A DNA stretch of 64,000 nt from Actinomycetota bacterium (GCA_016703525.1 JADJBW010000006.1:1-64000); one strand, 5' to 3'; shown: positions 1 to 11,175, numbered from the stretch's first letter. Numbers and translations: made by a program. Notes: a model not told the origin generated them from the sequence alone.

Positions 1-1105
1 ACCGAGTCGTCGCAGGGCGCGTGGATCGGCCGGTCGTGCGTGAGCACCGCGTCGCACAGCGGTCGCAGCGCATCGATGTGGTCGTCGCGGTAGGCGATCG
101 GCATGCCCGCCACGTTGCCGCTCGTCATCACGAGCGGCACGGCCAGCTCCGCGGCCAGCAGATGCTGGATCGGCGTGTGCGCCAGCATCAGGCCGATCAA
201 CGGCGAGTCGGGCGCAACCGCCGCCGCGAGTTCGGCATCGGGGCGACGCCTGAGCAGCATGATCGGCGCGGCAGGCGTCGTCAGCTCGGCCGCCTCCATG
301 CCGCCGAGGTCGGCGATCCGGCGGGCCGCCGCCGGGTCGGCGACCAGCACGGCGAACGGCTTGTCCGGACGAGCCTTCGCGGCGCGGAGTTGACGGACCG
401 CGGCGTCGTCGGTCGCATCGCAGGCCAGGTGAAACCCCCCGAGACCCTTCACCGCAACGACGCCACCCGATCGAAGCACCGCCACGGCCCCGGCGAGTGC
501 GCGCTCGCCCGAGGCGACCCTCGCTCCGACGCCGTCGAGCAGGGCCAGGCGCGGCCCGCAGTCGTGGCACGCGATAGGCTGGGCGTGATAGCGGCGATCC
601 GACGGGTCGCCGTACTCCGCGGCACACGCCGCACACAAGCGAACCCGGCCATCGTGGTGGGCGCGCGGTCGTAGGGCAGCCGCCGGATGATTGTGGAACG
701 GGGCCCGCAGTTCGTGCAGGTGATGAACGGGTGGTGGAATCGCCGGTTCGTCGGATCGAACAGCTCGGCGCGGCAGTCGTCGCACACGGCGGTGTCGGGC
801 GGCACCGGCGTGGAGGCCCCCTCGGCCACGCGGCTCGCCACGATGCGAAATCCGCTGCCGACGGCGAAACGCGAGGGTCGCCGGGCGACGCCGTCGATCT
901 GCGCCAGGGGCGGCGCGTCGTCGCGCAGCCGACGAACGAACTCGGCGATCGCCTCGACCGGCCCGGCGACCTCCACCGCCACCCCCGCCGGGTCGTTGGC
1001 GACGGTACCGTCGAGGCCGAGCGCGGTTGCCAGGCGGTACACGAAGGGCCGAAGGCCGACCCCTTGGACCACGCCGGTGATCTCGATCCGTTCGGTCGTG
1101 TTCAC
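1..1105 (-). CDS. hypF: Carbamoyltransferase HypF, N-terminal part, frameshifted, cut by left edge
   Basis: HypF makes the thiocarbamate used to build the CN ligands of [NiFe]-hydrogenase (known role). The GTG start at 1105 opens an acylphosphatase domain (GVVQGVGLRPF at residues 11-21, catalytic Arg19, Asn37), then a zinc finger starting CDDC at residue 108 and closing CTNCG. After MAGF the frame is lost near base 637. In the shifted frame the second zinc finger (CAACAAEYGDP ... CHDCG) and the YrdC-like domain (VKGLGGFHLACDA, KPFAVLV) continue to base 1 without stops. The rest of YrdC and the Kae1-like domain lie outside. The gene is divergent from cysQ. No other hydrogenase gene is in view. 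The break is more likely a one-base sequencing deletion than true loss. Confidence 0.88.
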
Positions 1106-1163
1106 GTCGCCCGCATTCTGCCACCGCGCCGGCGCGAGCGTGAGTGGTGAGAGACTGTCGCCC

Positions 1164-1944
1164 GTGCCCATGCCCGCACCCCTACCGCCTTCCGTTCCGG
1201 CCGCCGACCATGCCCTTGCCGCCCTGCTGGCGCACGAGGCCGGGCTGGTGCTCATGCGGTTGCGCGACCAACTGCTCGACGACGGCATCGTTGGGCACAT
1301 GCTCGGGAGCGTCGGCGACCTCGAAGCGAACAAGGTGTTGGTCGAGGCGCTCTCCGTCGAGCGGCCCGACGACGCAGTGCTGAGCGAGGAGGTCTTCGAG
1401 CGAGCCTCGGCCACGCAGCAGCGCGTCGCCGCCCGGCGCGTGTGGATCGTCGATCCGCTCGATGGCACCCGCGAGTTCGGAACCCCTGGGCGCAGCGACT
1501 GGGCGGTCCACGTGGCGCTCAGCGTCGACGGCGTCCCTGCGGCCGGAGCGGTGGCCCTGCCCGCGCACGGTCTGGTGCTGTCGACCCCCGAGCCGGCCTC
1601 CGCGCCTCGCCTCGACGGGCCGGTGCGCATCGTCGTGAGTCGCACCCGTCCACCCGAGTTCGCGTATCGGGCGGCGCACGCTCGACGCCGAGATGGTGCC
1701 GATGGGTTCGGCCGGCGCCAAGGCCATGGCGGTCGTGCTCGGCGACGCCGACGCCTACATTCACGCCGGCGGTCAGTACGAGTGGGATTCGTGCGCACCC
1801 GCGGCTGTCGCCGCCGCGGCGGGTCTGTGGTGTTCGCGGCTCGACGGCTCGCCCCTTCGCTACAACCGTCCCGACCCGTACCTTCCCGACCTCGTGATCT
1901 GCCGGCCGGAGCTCGCCGACACGATCCTCACCGCAGGAGCCTGA
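1164..1944 (+). CDS. cysQ: 3'(2'),5'-bisphosphate nucleotidase CysQ-like, inositol monophosphatase family, frameshifted
   Basis: This enzyme removes phosphate from PAP/PAPS and recycles the by-product of sulfate activation. The metal motif DPLDGTREF lies near residue 96, preceded by an acidic EE pair (LSEEVF). The second half carries GSAGAKAMAV and GGQYEWDSCAP, as in mycobacterial CysQ. The two halves are in different frames and switch between about 1665 and 1690, after SRTRPPEFA and before LDAEMVPMGSAG. Intact length would be about 259 residues, normal for the family. The start is GTG 1164 or the in-frame ATG 1170; neither has a clear Shine-Dalgarno. It ends two bases before the ubiB start, so the two are probably cotranscribed. 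Sequencing error is the likeliest cause of the break. Confidence 0.85.
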
Positions 1945-1945
1945 G

Positions 1946-3634
1946 ATGAGCGCACCTCCCTCCGACGCCTCCGACCTGGCGCTCGGCTCGTTCACGCCCG
2001 ACGGGCCGTGGGTGCTCGACCTCGGTGCGCTCTCGTGGACGCGCGGCATCGGGGTGCTGCGGGCGGCGACCCGACGACAGGTCCCCGAGCTGACCAAGCC
2101 GCGGCGCTTCCCTCCGCCGGGGCGCCTCGCCGTGGTGGTCTTCCACCTCGGCCGAGCGATCCTGGGATGGGCGGCGACCGATCGGCGCCGCGGCGGGTCG
2201 CGTTCGCGCGCCGGCCTGTCTCGCCGCATCCGTCAGGCGGCCGAGGCGCTCGGCCCGACCTACATCAAGCTGTGCCAAATCATCAGCTCGGGCGAGGGCA
2301 TCTTCCCGTCCGAGCTCGTGGACGAGATGAAGAAGTGCCGCGACAAGGTGCCGCCGGTGCCCTCGCGCGCGGTTCGGACGCTGGTCGAGGAGGAGCTCCG
2401 GCGGCCGATCGCCGAGGTCTTCGCCTCGTTCGACGACACGCCGATCGCCGCGGCCTCGATCGCCCAGGTCCACGGTGCCACCCTGCTCGACGGCACGCCG
2501 GTCGTGGTGAAGGTGCAGCGGCCGGGCATCCGACGCGTGGTGCATCGCGACCTCGAGGTGATGGCCACGATCGCGCCGCTGCTCGTCGGGCGGATTCCCA
2601 TCGCCGCGCTCGCGAATCCGCCGGCGCTCGTGGAGCTGTTCGCCGAGACCATCTGCGAGGAGCTCGACTTCCGGCTCGAAGCCGAGAACATGATCGACCT
2701 CGCATCGGTGTTCGCTCAGCTCGATCAGCGCGGCTACGTGATCCCGCGGCCGCACCCCGACCTGGTGACCCGTCGCATGATGGTGATGGAGCGTTTCGAC
2801 GGCTTCGGCTTCGATGATGTCGACGGCATGAAGGCCGCCGGGATCGACACCCACGAGATCATCCGGGTCGGCATGCGCGGCTTCACCGAGGGCTGCATGG
2901 TGCACGGCCTGTTCCACGGCGATCTGCATGCAGGCAACCTGATGGTGCTGCGCGACGGCACGATCGGGCTGCTCGATCACGGCATCACGGCGCGCATGAC
3001 CCAGCTCCAGCGCAACGCGTTCCTTCGGTTGATGCTCACGGGCGCATCGGGCGACATGCGCGGGCAGGTCGCCGCCTTCCGCGACCTCGGCGCCCTCCCG
3101 CCCGACACCGACATCGACCAGGTCGTGCGCGACCTGGGTCTCGACGAGGCCCCGGTCGACCCGACGACCATGTCACAGGATCAGCTGGTCGGCGAGATCC
3201 AGCGGGCCACCAAGGCGCTGCTCGGCTACGGCGCCCGCCTCCCGAAGATCCTCATGTTGTATGTGAAGAACCTGGTGTTCCTGGACGGCGCGATCGCACG
3301 CCTCGCCCCCGACCTCGATCTGCTGTCGGAGTTCGCCGAGCTCTCCATGCACATGGCTGCCAACTACGGCCACCTCATCTCGGCCGAGATCGGCGTCGAC
3401 CCGCAGGCATTCACGACCGATCGTGAGGCGATCAAGGCGAGCTTCGGGATCGTCGATGCCGACGTCAACACCGTCACCTACGCCGAGCTGCAACAGCGCC
3501 GCGAGCTGATCCGCCAGCGGCTCTCTCACAATCGCCGGCGCAGCCCGAGCGCGGCGCCCGCGAGCAAGACGACGGCGAAGCCCGACAACACCGCCAGCTC
3601 GACCGCCACGCCACCCAAGCCGACACCGTCGTAG
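1946..3634 (+). CDS. ABC1/AarF/UbiB-family atypical kinase
   Basis: A 562-residue member of the ABC1 (UbiB/ADCK) family, atypical kinases tied to isoprenoid-quinone and lipid metabolism. Visible motifs are the Ala-rich loop AAASIAQVH, the lysine segment VVVKVQRPGIRR, the glutamate region EELDFRLEAENM, the catalytic loop HGDLHAGNLMVL and the metal-binding DHG. The family hallmark KxGQ reads KLCQ here (near residue 110), a Gly-to-Cys change. There is no predicted C-terminal membrane pair; the last 35 residues are low-complexity and overlap the convergent permease gene by 109 bases. Spacing of one base from cysQ suggests an operon. The exact substrate cannot be told from sequence. Confidence 0.85.
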   Translation: MSAPPSDASDLALGSFTPDGPWVLDLGALSWTRGIGVLRAATRRQVPELTKPRRFPPPGRLAVVVFHLGRAILGWAATDRRRGGSRSRAGLSRRIRQAAEALGPTYIKLCQIISSGEGIFPSELVDEMKKCRDKVPPVPSRAVRTLVEEELRRPIAEVFASFDDTPIAAASIAQVHGATLLDGTPVVVKVQRPGIRRVVHRDLEVMATIAPLLVGRIPIAALANPPALVELFAETICEELDFRLEAENMIDLASVFAQLDQRGYVIPRPHPDLVTRRMMVMERFDGFGFDDVDGMKAAGIDTHEIIRVGMRGFTEGCMVHGLFHGDLHAGNLMVLRDGTIGLLDHGITARMTQLQRNAFLRLMLTGASGDMRGQVAAFRDLGALPPDTDIDQVVRDLGLDEAPVDPTTMSQDQLVGEIQRATKALLGYGARLPKILMLYVKNLVFLDGAIARLAPDLDLLSEFAELSMHMAANYGHLISAEIGVDPQAFTTDREAIKASFGIVDADVNTVTYAELQQRRELIRQRLSHNRRRSPSAAPASKTTAKPDNTASSTATPPKPTPS

Positions 3635-4686
3635 ATCACGGCGTGCCAGGCCCGCAGCGCCCAGTATTGGGGCGCCGCGTGCGCGATCGTCACCATCGTC
3701 GGCGGGAAGATCTCGATCGGCATCATGCAGCCGCCCAGCGCGGCGGTGATCAGGCCGATCACCGGCGTCACCGCTGCCACCCGATCGACGTCGTTGCCGA
3801 TCACGCCCACGAGCAGGCCGGCGCCGCAGCCGACGAGCCCATAGACCACCACGAGCGCCGAGGCGGCCATCGGGTCGCCCCAGGTGACGCCGAACGCGGC
3901 CCACGTGATGCCGATGACGAGCGCGCTCTGCAGCACTGCGAGCCCGATCCAGCCCGCGGCGAGTCCGACCGTGATGCCCCACGACGACACGGGGGCCGAC
4001 GCCGCGCGGCGCAGCACGCCTCGCTGGCGCAGACGGACGAGCAACGCACCCGAGGTCAGGCAGTTGATGAACACGAACAGCACGAGGTTGGCGCTCGCCG
4101 AGTCGGAGAACCGGCTGTGGCCCACCTTGGGCGAATCCCCCACGTCGTCGATCACCACGTCGACCGCCGCGGTGTGCCCACCGGCCCGGTCGCGCAGACC
4201 GTCGACCGGCTCGCCGGTCCGTCGAGCGACGACCCGCACGACGGCGTCCTCACCGGCGACCTCGGCGACGACGCGACCGACGGCGCTGCGCGCTGCGAAC
4301 CCGAACTGCGACGTCGGCGGCGCGATCACCGATACCGGATCCACCCCGGGATCGCCCAGCCGGTCCGGGATGACCACGCCGGCGGCGATCTGCTGGCGCC
4401 CCAGCCGGATCGACAGCTCGCGCCGCGACGCGAGCGTCTCGACGCGAAGGTTGTCGTCGCGGCGGAGCGCGGCGAGGATCGCGTCGCCCAGATCGCTGTC
4501 GCCCGACTCGACGACGCCGACCCCCAGGCGCTGTTGGCCGCCGAACGCGGAGCCCACCACCACCGTGACCATCACGGGCAGCACGATCATGAAGAACAGT
4601 GCCGCCGGATCGCTGAACAGCGTGCGCAGCACCACGGCGGCCAGCGCTCGAACCGTCTGGGGCCGCCCGCGAACAGCGCCGTTCAC
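3526..4686 (-). CDS. ABC-2 type transporter permease (second permease of exporter)
   Basis: A 386-residue ABC-2 permease. An N-terminal membrane helix (LFFMIVLPVMVTVVVG) is followed by a large extracytoplasmic domain of about 150 residues, then five hydrophobic helices near the C-terminus, including a CMMPIEIFPP segment typical of ABC2_membrane_3 proteins. The GTG start overlaps the stop of the upstream permease by four bases (GTGA), so translation is coupled. With the other permease and the ATPase (5890-6630) it forms a three-gene exporter like those for drugs or lipids; the substrate is unknown. Its 3' end overlaps the convergent ABC1 kinase gene. Confidence 0.86.
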   Translation of the reverse strand: MNGAVRGRPQTVRALAAVVLRTLFSDPAALFFMIVLPVMVTVVVGSAFGGQQRLGVGVVESGDSDLGDAILAALRRDDNLRVETLASRRELSIRLGRQQIAAGVVIPDRLGDPGVDPVSVIAPPTSQFGFAARSAVGRVVAEVAGEDAVVRVVARRTGEPVDGLRDRAGGHTAAVDVVIDDVGDSPKVGHSRFSDSASANLVLFVFINCLTSGALLVRLRQRGVLRRAASAPVSSWGITVGLAAGWIGLAVLQSALVIGITWAAFGVTWGDPMAASALVVVYGLVGCGAGLLVGVIGNDVDRVAAVTPVIGLITAALGGCMMPIEIFPPTMVTIAHAAPQYWALRAWHAVIYDGVGLGGVAVELAVLSGFAVVLLAGAALGLRRRL

Positions 4687-5867
4687 GGTGCGATCACCCG
4701 TCCGAAGCGGCGGAGTCCGATACCTCCGAGGACCCCGCCGATCACCGCCAGCCCGGCGACCGCCCGGGCGACGCCACCGACGGTCGCCGTGCGCGACGAC
4801 AGGTCCACGAACGTGTTGAGCCCCAGGCCGTTCGGGGTGAACGACGCAAGGCGGCGCAACGCTCCGGGCGCCGTGCCCGGCCCGAGGAAGTTGCCACCGA
4901 GCATCCCCAGCACGAACGCCGTCATCGCGGCGGCCGACTGCGCTTGCTGTTCGGTGCGGGCGAGCGACGCGGCGAACATCGCGACGCCACCCAGCGCCAC
5001 GACCGTCGCCACGATCACCGCCGCGACCCCCACCGGGTTTCCCCAGCTCGCGCCGAGCAGCAGCGTCGTCGCCAGCCAGATCACCACGAAGCTGGTCGTG
5101 GCGAGCACCGAGAGCGCCCCGACCTTGCCCGCCAGCACAGCCCGCGGCGAGACCGGCGCGGCCATCACGCGGTCGAGCACGCCGAGGCGACGCTCCACGT
5201 GCAGCGCCTCGGCCGCCGCCCCGACGGTGAAGAAGAGGAACAGCATCGCCATGGAGGCGCCGAAGTAGCCGCCGACCGAGACCTCCCCGACGCCGCTCGC
5301 CCGGTCGGCCACCGAGACCGACGCGGGCAGGTCGATCAGCTCGTCGAGCTGCTCGCCCGCCGGCGGGCTGCCGGTGACCGATGCCTCGAGGGCGACTGCG
5401 GCGGCCGTGTTGTTGAAGCGCTGCGCGACGTCGGTTGCGACCGCGAGGCCGATCTCGCCGCCGATCTGCTGGTCGGCGCTCCGCATGACCGTCATCGACG
5501 ATCGCCCGCCGGAGGTCACCGAAGCGAACCCCGTGGGGATCACCAGCGCCGCGTCGAGCGTGCGCCGGTCGACCCGATCTCGCGCCGCGGCTTCGCGGCG
5601 CACGGCGACGAACCGCACGCGCCCGTCGCGGGCCTCGCTGAGGGCGTCGACGATCGAGCGCGACACCTCCGACCGATCGAGGTCGACCACACCAACCCGG
5701 AAGCTGCCCGTGGTCGCCCCACCGATCAGCGCGTTGAACAGGAACGCCACGGCGAGCGGCGCCGCGAGCGCGGTGATCATCGCGGACCGGTTCCGGAGCC
5801 GGCGGCGCAGTTCGGCACCGGCCACGATCAGCGCGGCCGACAGGTTCGAGGGTGCGCGGTACGTCAC
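4683..5867 (-). CDS. ABC-2 type transporter permease (first permease of exporter)
   Basis: A 394-residue ABC-2 permease with the same architecture as its downstream partner: one N-terminal helix (MITALAAPLAVAFLFNALI), an extracytoplasmic domain of about 170 residues, and five or six C-terminal helices (MLFLFFTVGAAAEALHVERR ... AVLAGKVGALSVLATTSFVV). The motif ERRLGVLDRVMAAPVSP between helices is typical of the family. GTG is the start. It begins 22 bases after the ATPase stop, and its own stop overlaps the next start. The two permeases probably form a heterodimer with one shared ATPase type. Substrate unknown. Confidence 0.86.
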   Translation of the reverse strand: MTYRAPSNLSAALIVAGAELRRRLRNRSAMITALAAPLAVAFLFNALIGGATTGSFRVGVVDLDRSEVSRSIVDALSEARDGRVRFVAVRREAAARDRVDRRTLDAALVIPTGFASVTSGGRSSMTVMRSADQQIGGEIGLAVATDVAQRFNNTAAAVALEASVTGSPPAGEQLDELIDLPASVSVADRASGVGEVSVGGYFGASMAMLFLFFTVGAAAEALHVERRLGVLDRVMAAPVSPRAVLAGKVGALSVLATTSFVVIWLATTLLLGASWGNPVGVAAVIVATVVALGGVAMFAASLARTEQQAQSAAAMTAFVLGMLGGNFLGPGTAPGALRRLASFTPNGLGLNTFVDLSSRTATVGGVARAVAGLAVIGGVLGGIGLRRFGRVIAP

Positions 5868-5889
5868 GGCCGATCCGACTCGATCCCGG

Positions 5890-6630
5890 TCAGTCCCGCA
5901 GGTCGCTGCCGGTCAGGCTCAGGAACACCGATTCCAGGTCGGCGCGGCCGGTGAGGGTCTCGAGCTCGCCGGGCGACCCCTCGGCGATCATCCGACCGCC
6001 GTCCATGATGCCGATGCGCGTGCAGAGCCGCTCCGCCTCCTCCATGTAGTGCGTGGTGTAGAGCACCGAGAGTCCGTCGCGGCCGAGGCGCTCGATCGAG
6101 TCGAGGATCTGGTTGCGGCTCTGCGGGTCGACCCCCACGGTCGGTTCGTCGAGGATCAGCAGCGCCGGGCGGTGCAGCAGCGCGGCAGCGATGTTGAGCC
6201 GCCGCTTCATGCCTCCCGAATACGTGCTCACCCGATCGCGGCGTCGCTGCGACAGGCCGACGATCTCGAGCACCTCGTCGATGCGGTCGGCCAGGTCGCG
6301 CTTCGACATGCCCTGGAGCCGTCCGAAGAACCGCAGGTTCTCGACCGCGTCGAGGTCGTCGAAGAGCGCGATCTCCTGCGGGACCAGACCGATCGACGCC
6401 TTCGCAGCGGATCCGCCCGATCCGATGGGCTCGCCGAGCACGTCGACGCCGCCGCCGTCGCGCCGAAGGACCCCGGCGATCATCGAGATCGTCGTGGTCT
6501 TGCCGGCCCCGTTCGGACCGAGCAGGCCGTACGTTTCGCCCGCCTCGATGGTGAACGTGACGTCGTCGACGGCCACGCGATCTCCGAACCGGCGAACGAG
6601 ATGGTCACATCGCAGCACGGGTGTCGGCAC
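5890..6630 (-). CDS. ABC transporter ATP-binding protein
   Basis: The 246-residue ATPase of an ABC-2 exporter. Walker A GPNGAGKTT is at residues 38-46, the Q-loop follows at VPQEIALFDD, the signature is YSGGMKRR, Walker B is ALLILDEPTVGVDP and the switch His is in TTHYMEEAERL. The YSGGMKRRL signature and the VGVDP D-loop place it in the DrrA/CcmA/NodI exporter group. The start is GTG 6630, supported by a GGGGAAGGGAAG Shine-Dalgarno just upstream. It is first in a minus-strand operon with two permeases and is divergent from the small membrane protein at 6777. Confidence 0.92.
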   Translation of the reverse strand: MPTPVLRCDHLVRRFGDRVAVDDVTFTIEAGETYGLLGPNGAGKTTTISMIAGVLRRDGGGVDVLGEPIGSGGSAAKASIGLVPQEIALFDDLDAVENLRFFGRLQGMSKRDLADRIDEVLEIVGLSQRRRDRVSTYSGGMKRRLNIAAALLHRPALLILDEPTVGVDPQSRNQILDSIERLGRDGLSVLYTTHYMEEAERLCTRIGIMDGGRMIAEGSPGELETLTGRADLESVFLSLTGSDLRD

Positions 6631-6776
6631 GGGCTTCCCTTCCCCTCGGATGCGCTCGCGACACTACCCAGCGATCCGAACCGCGGCCTGCGCCCGCCCG
6701 AAACTCGAAGATCCGACGGCTGCGACCGCGACGCCGATACGCTCGACACGACCCTGAACCGTCGAAAGGACCGGCC

Positions 6777-7184
6777 ATGCTGGCGACGTTGATGCAATAC
6801 GAGGATTCCGGCACCGACGCGGCGGCCGCCGCGGGATTTGGCCTCGGCCTCATGCTCTTCTGGCTCCTCATCATCGTGATCATGGGAGTCTCGATGTGGA
6901 AGCTCTTCGTGAAGATGGGCGACCCGGGCTGGATGGGCATCATCCCGATCCTGAACATCTACCGGATCTTCCAGCGGTCGCGTCCCGACCAGGCGATTCT
7001 GTGGACGATTCTCGCCTTCGTCTGCGGGATCGGCGCGTTCGTCGCGATGTTCGACCTGGCCAAGCTGTTCGGCAAGGAGATCGTCTACGCGCTCGGCCTC
7101 ATCTTCCTGCCGATCGTCTTTGCGCCCATGCTCGCCTTCGGCAGCGCCAGCTACCAGGGCCCGCCGGCGCCGCAGCTCGGCTGA
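6777..7184 (+). CDS. Small membrane protein, DUF5684-like
   Basis: A 135-residue integral membrane protein with three or four helices (GLMLFWLLIIVIMGVSMWKL; AILWTILAFVCGIGAFVAMF; ALGLIFLPIVFAPMLAF). The turn KMGDPGWMGIIPILNIY is characteristic of DUF5684 and signal-peptidase-I-adjacent proteins whose function is unknown. A GAAAGGA Shine-Dalgarno lies 7 bases before the ATG. The C-terminus ends in a short Pro-rich tail. It stands alone between the ABC exporter and typA. Confidence 0.75.
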   Translation: MLATLMQYEDSGTDAAAAAGFGLGLMLFWLLIIVIMGVSMWKLFVKMGDPGWMGIIPILNIYRIFQRSRPDQAILWTILAFVCGIGAFVAMFDLAKLFGKEIVYALGLIFLPIVFAPMLAFGSASYQGPPAPQLG

Positions 7185-7263
7185 GCCCGCTCGGCTCCAG
7201 GTTCGTGCGGGGGGCCGCCGATCGGCCAGACTGGTCGGCCCCCCGAAACGCCTTGGAGCACCC

Positions 7264-9135
<1,872 letters not shown>

Positions 9136-9148
9136 GCCCGACCAGGCA

Positions 9149-10483
9149 ATGCTGCTGACGGCGGCCGAGGCGGATCTCGTCCAAGGCCGCGTCGCAGCAG
9201 CGCTACACCGACTCGGATTCGGCGCGGGCGACCGGTTCGCGGTCAGCGCCACGTCCACGGTCGACCTGGTGAACGTCACGATGGGTGCGCTGCGGGTCGG
9301 CGTGGTGCCCGTCGTGCTCAACACCGGCCTCGTCGATCACGAGCGCAGCGAGATCCTCGCCGATGCCGATCCGATGCCGGTGTTCGGCGCGCCCGTCGCC
9401 GGCGATGCCGAGCTGGCGCGGCTCTGCGAGCACGCCGGCTCGGCCGAGCTCGCCCCGGTGCCGCTCGCCCGCCCGATGATGTACACGTCGGGCACGACCG
9501 GCCGGCCGAAGGGGGTGTGGTCGGGTGTGCTCGACCTCCACGATGCGACCCGGCTGTGGGATGAGGAGATCGAGCTGTGGGGCTGCGAGCGGGCCGACCG
9601 TTATCTCCAGATCGGCCCGCTGTACCACTCGGCGCCGCTGCGCTTCGCCATCTGCACGCTGCTCGCGGGCGGCACCGTGATCGTGCCCGGGGCGTTCGAC
9701 GCTCGACGGGCGAGCGCCGCGATCGCCGAGCACCGCCCCACGTTCACCTTCGCCGCCCCGGTGCACCTCCAGCGGATCTTCCGCAGCACCGCCGACGACG
9801 CAGCGCTGCGCTCGTTCCGCCTGGTCGCGCACGCAGGCGCGCCGTGCCCGCCGGCGCTGAAAGCCGAGGCGGTCGAGCGGCTCCCGGCGGGCAGCGTGTG
9901 GGAGTTTTACGGCTCGACCGAGGGTCAGTTCACCGTGTGCCCGCCCGACGTGTGGGCCGAGGCGCCGCTGAGCGTGGGCCGGGCGCGGCCGAACCGTGAG
10001 CTGCGCGTCGAGGACGGCACGATCTGGTGCCGGGCCCCGGGTTGGGCCCGATTCGGGTACTGGCGCGACGCCGAACGCACGGCGGCGACGTGGCGTCACG
10101 ACGAGCGCGGCGACTGGTTCACCGTCGGCGATCTCGGGCGCCTCGACGACGAGGGGCGGCTGTACCTCGAAGGCCGTCGCACCGACCTGATCATCAGCGG
10201 CGGCGTCAACGTGTACCCGCTCGAGGTGGAGCGCGAGCTGCGCATCGACGGCCGCATCGCCGATGTCGCCGTGTTCGGCGTGGACGACGACGAGTGGGGC
10301 CAGGCCGTGTGGGCGGCGGTCGTCACCGACATGACCGAGGCCGACCTCGCCGCGCTCGCCCGCCGCGAGCTGGCGCCGCACAAACGGCCGAAGCGATGGC
10401 TCGTCGTCGACGGCCTTCCAACCACCACCACCGGCAAGGTCCAACGCCACCGGCTGGCCGAGACGTTCGCCGCCGATCGCTAG
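9149..10483 (+). CDS. AMP-dependent acyl-CoA synthetase/ligase, short form
   Basis: A 444-residue ANL-superfamily adenylate-forming enzyme, shorter than the usual 500-550 because the N-terminal subdomain is reduced. The P-loop is MMYTSGTTGRPKGVWSG (near residue 110), the A5 motif is FYGSTEGQF, the hinge is RRTDLIISGGVNVYPLEVE and the catalytic lysine lies in TTTTGKVQRHRL at the C-terminus. It therefore looks catalytically complete. Family members activate fatty or aryl acids to CoA thioesters; the substrate is not predictable here. The start ATG 9149 lies 13 bases after typA, and nucS follows 10 bases after the stop. Confidence 0.85.
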   Translation: MLLTAAEADLVQGRVAAALHRLGFGAGDRFAVSATSTVDLVNVTMGALRVGVVPVVLNTGLVDHERSEILADADPMPVFGAPVAGDAELARLCEHAGSAELAPVPLARPMMYTSGTTGRPKGVWSGVLDLHDATRLWDEEIELWGCERADRYLQIGPLYHSAPLRFAICTLLAGGTVIVPGAFDARRASAAIAEHRPTFTFAAPVHLQRIFRSTADDAALRSFRLVAHAGAPCPPALKAEAVERLPAGSVWEFYGSTEGQFTVCPPDVWAEAPLSVGRARPNRELRVEDGTIWCRAPGWARFGYWRDAERTAATWRHDERGDWFTVGDLGRLDDEGRLYLEGRRTDLIISGGVNVYPLEVERELRIDGRIADVAVFGVDDDEWGQAVWAAVVTDMTEADLAALARRELAPHKRPKRWLVVDGLPTTTTGKVQRHRLAETFAADR

Positions 10484-10486
10484 CCT
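10481..10486 (+). promoter_or_regulatory. Putative leaderless -10 element of nucS
   Basis: TAGCCT ends seven bases before the nucS ATG, so transcription should begin at or next to the start codon. No -35 is recognisable. It overlaps the stop codon of the preceding gene. Inferred from position and recurrence elsewhere in the window. Confidence 0.45.
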
Positions 10487-10493
10487 GCGCCGA

Positions 10494-11153
10494 ATGCGTC
10501 TGGTGATCGCTCGCTGCTCGGTCGACTACGAGGGCCGCCTGAGCGCCCACCTGCCCTCGGCGGTTCGCCTGCTGATGGTGAAGGCCGACGGGTGCGTGGC
10601 GATCCACGCCGACGGCGGCGCGTACAAGCCCCTCAACTGGATGAACGCTCCGAATCGGCTGGCGGAGCACGACGACCGCTGGATCGTGACCAACTCCAAG
10701 GGCGAGACCCTGACCATCGTGATCGAGGAACTCATCGCCGAGACCGCGCACGAGATGGGCGTCGACCCCGGCCTGCGCAAGGACGGCGTCGAGGCGCACC
10801 TGCAGGAACTCCTGGCGGCCGACCCGACGACCATCGCCGATGGCCTCATCCTCGTGCGGCGCGAGTATCCGACCGACATCGGCCCGGTCGACCTGTTGTG
10901 CCGCGACGCGCAGGGGCGAGCGGTTGCGGTCGAGGTGAAGCGGCGCGGCGAGATCGACGGCGTCGAGCAGCTCACCCGATACCTCGAACGCATGGACCGC
11001 GACCCCAAGCTGCGGGGCGTGCGAGGCATCTTCGTGGCCCAGGTCATCAAGCCGCAGGCCAAGGTGCTCGCCGCGTCCCGCGAGATCGATTGCGTGGAGG
11101 TCGACTACGACGAGCTCCGCGGCATCGAGTCGAACGAACTCCGGCTGTTCTAG
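10494..11153 (+). CDS. nucS: Mismatch-specific endonuclease NucS/EndoMS
   Basis: NucS makes double-strand cuts at mismatches and is the core of the non-canonical mismatch repair of actinobacteria and archaea that lack MutS/MutL (known). The 219-residue protein starts MRLVIARCSVDYEGR, as in mycobacterial NucS. The N-terminal DNA-binding/dimerisation domain carries the LNWMNAP loop. The C-terminal RecB-like nuclease domain has the catalytic core GPVDLLCRD ... AVAVEVKRRGEIDGVEQLTRYLE. The protein ends ESNELRLF, which resembles the C-terminal beta-clamp binding peptide of this family. No Shine-Dalgarno is present; a TAGCCT box just upstream suggests a leaderless transcript. Confidence 0.95.
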   Translation: MRLVIARCSVDYEGRLSAHLPSAVRLLMVKADGCVAIHADGGAYKPLNWMNAPNRLAEHDDRWIVTNSKGETLTIVIEELIAETAHEMGVDPGLRKDGVEAHLQELLAADPTTIADGLILVRREYPTDIGPVDLLCRDAQGRAVAVEVKRRGEIDGVEQLTRYLERMDRDPKLRGVRGIFVAQVIKPQAKVLAASREIDCVEVDYDELRGIESNELRLF

Positions 11154-11170
11154 CTCGTTCCCGGAGCGAG
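11154..11170. terminator. Short hairpin between convergent nucS and DUF4143 ATPase genes
   Basis: CTCGTTC - CCG - GAGCGAG forms a 7-bp stem with one G-U pair and a three-base loop. It sits between the two convergent stop codons. There is no T tract, so it is a possible bidirectional terminator only. Confidence 0.3.
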
Positions 11171-11175
11171 GGCGC

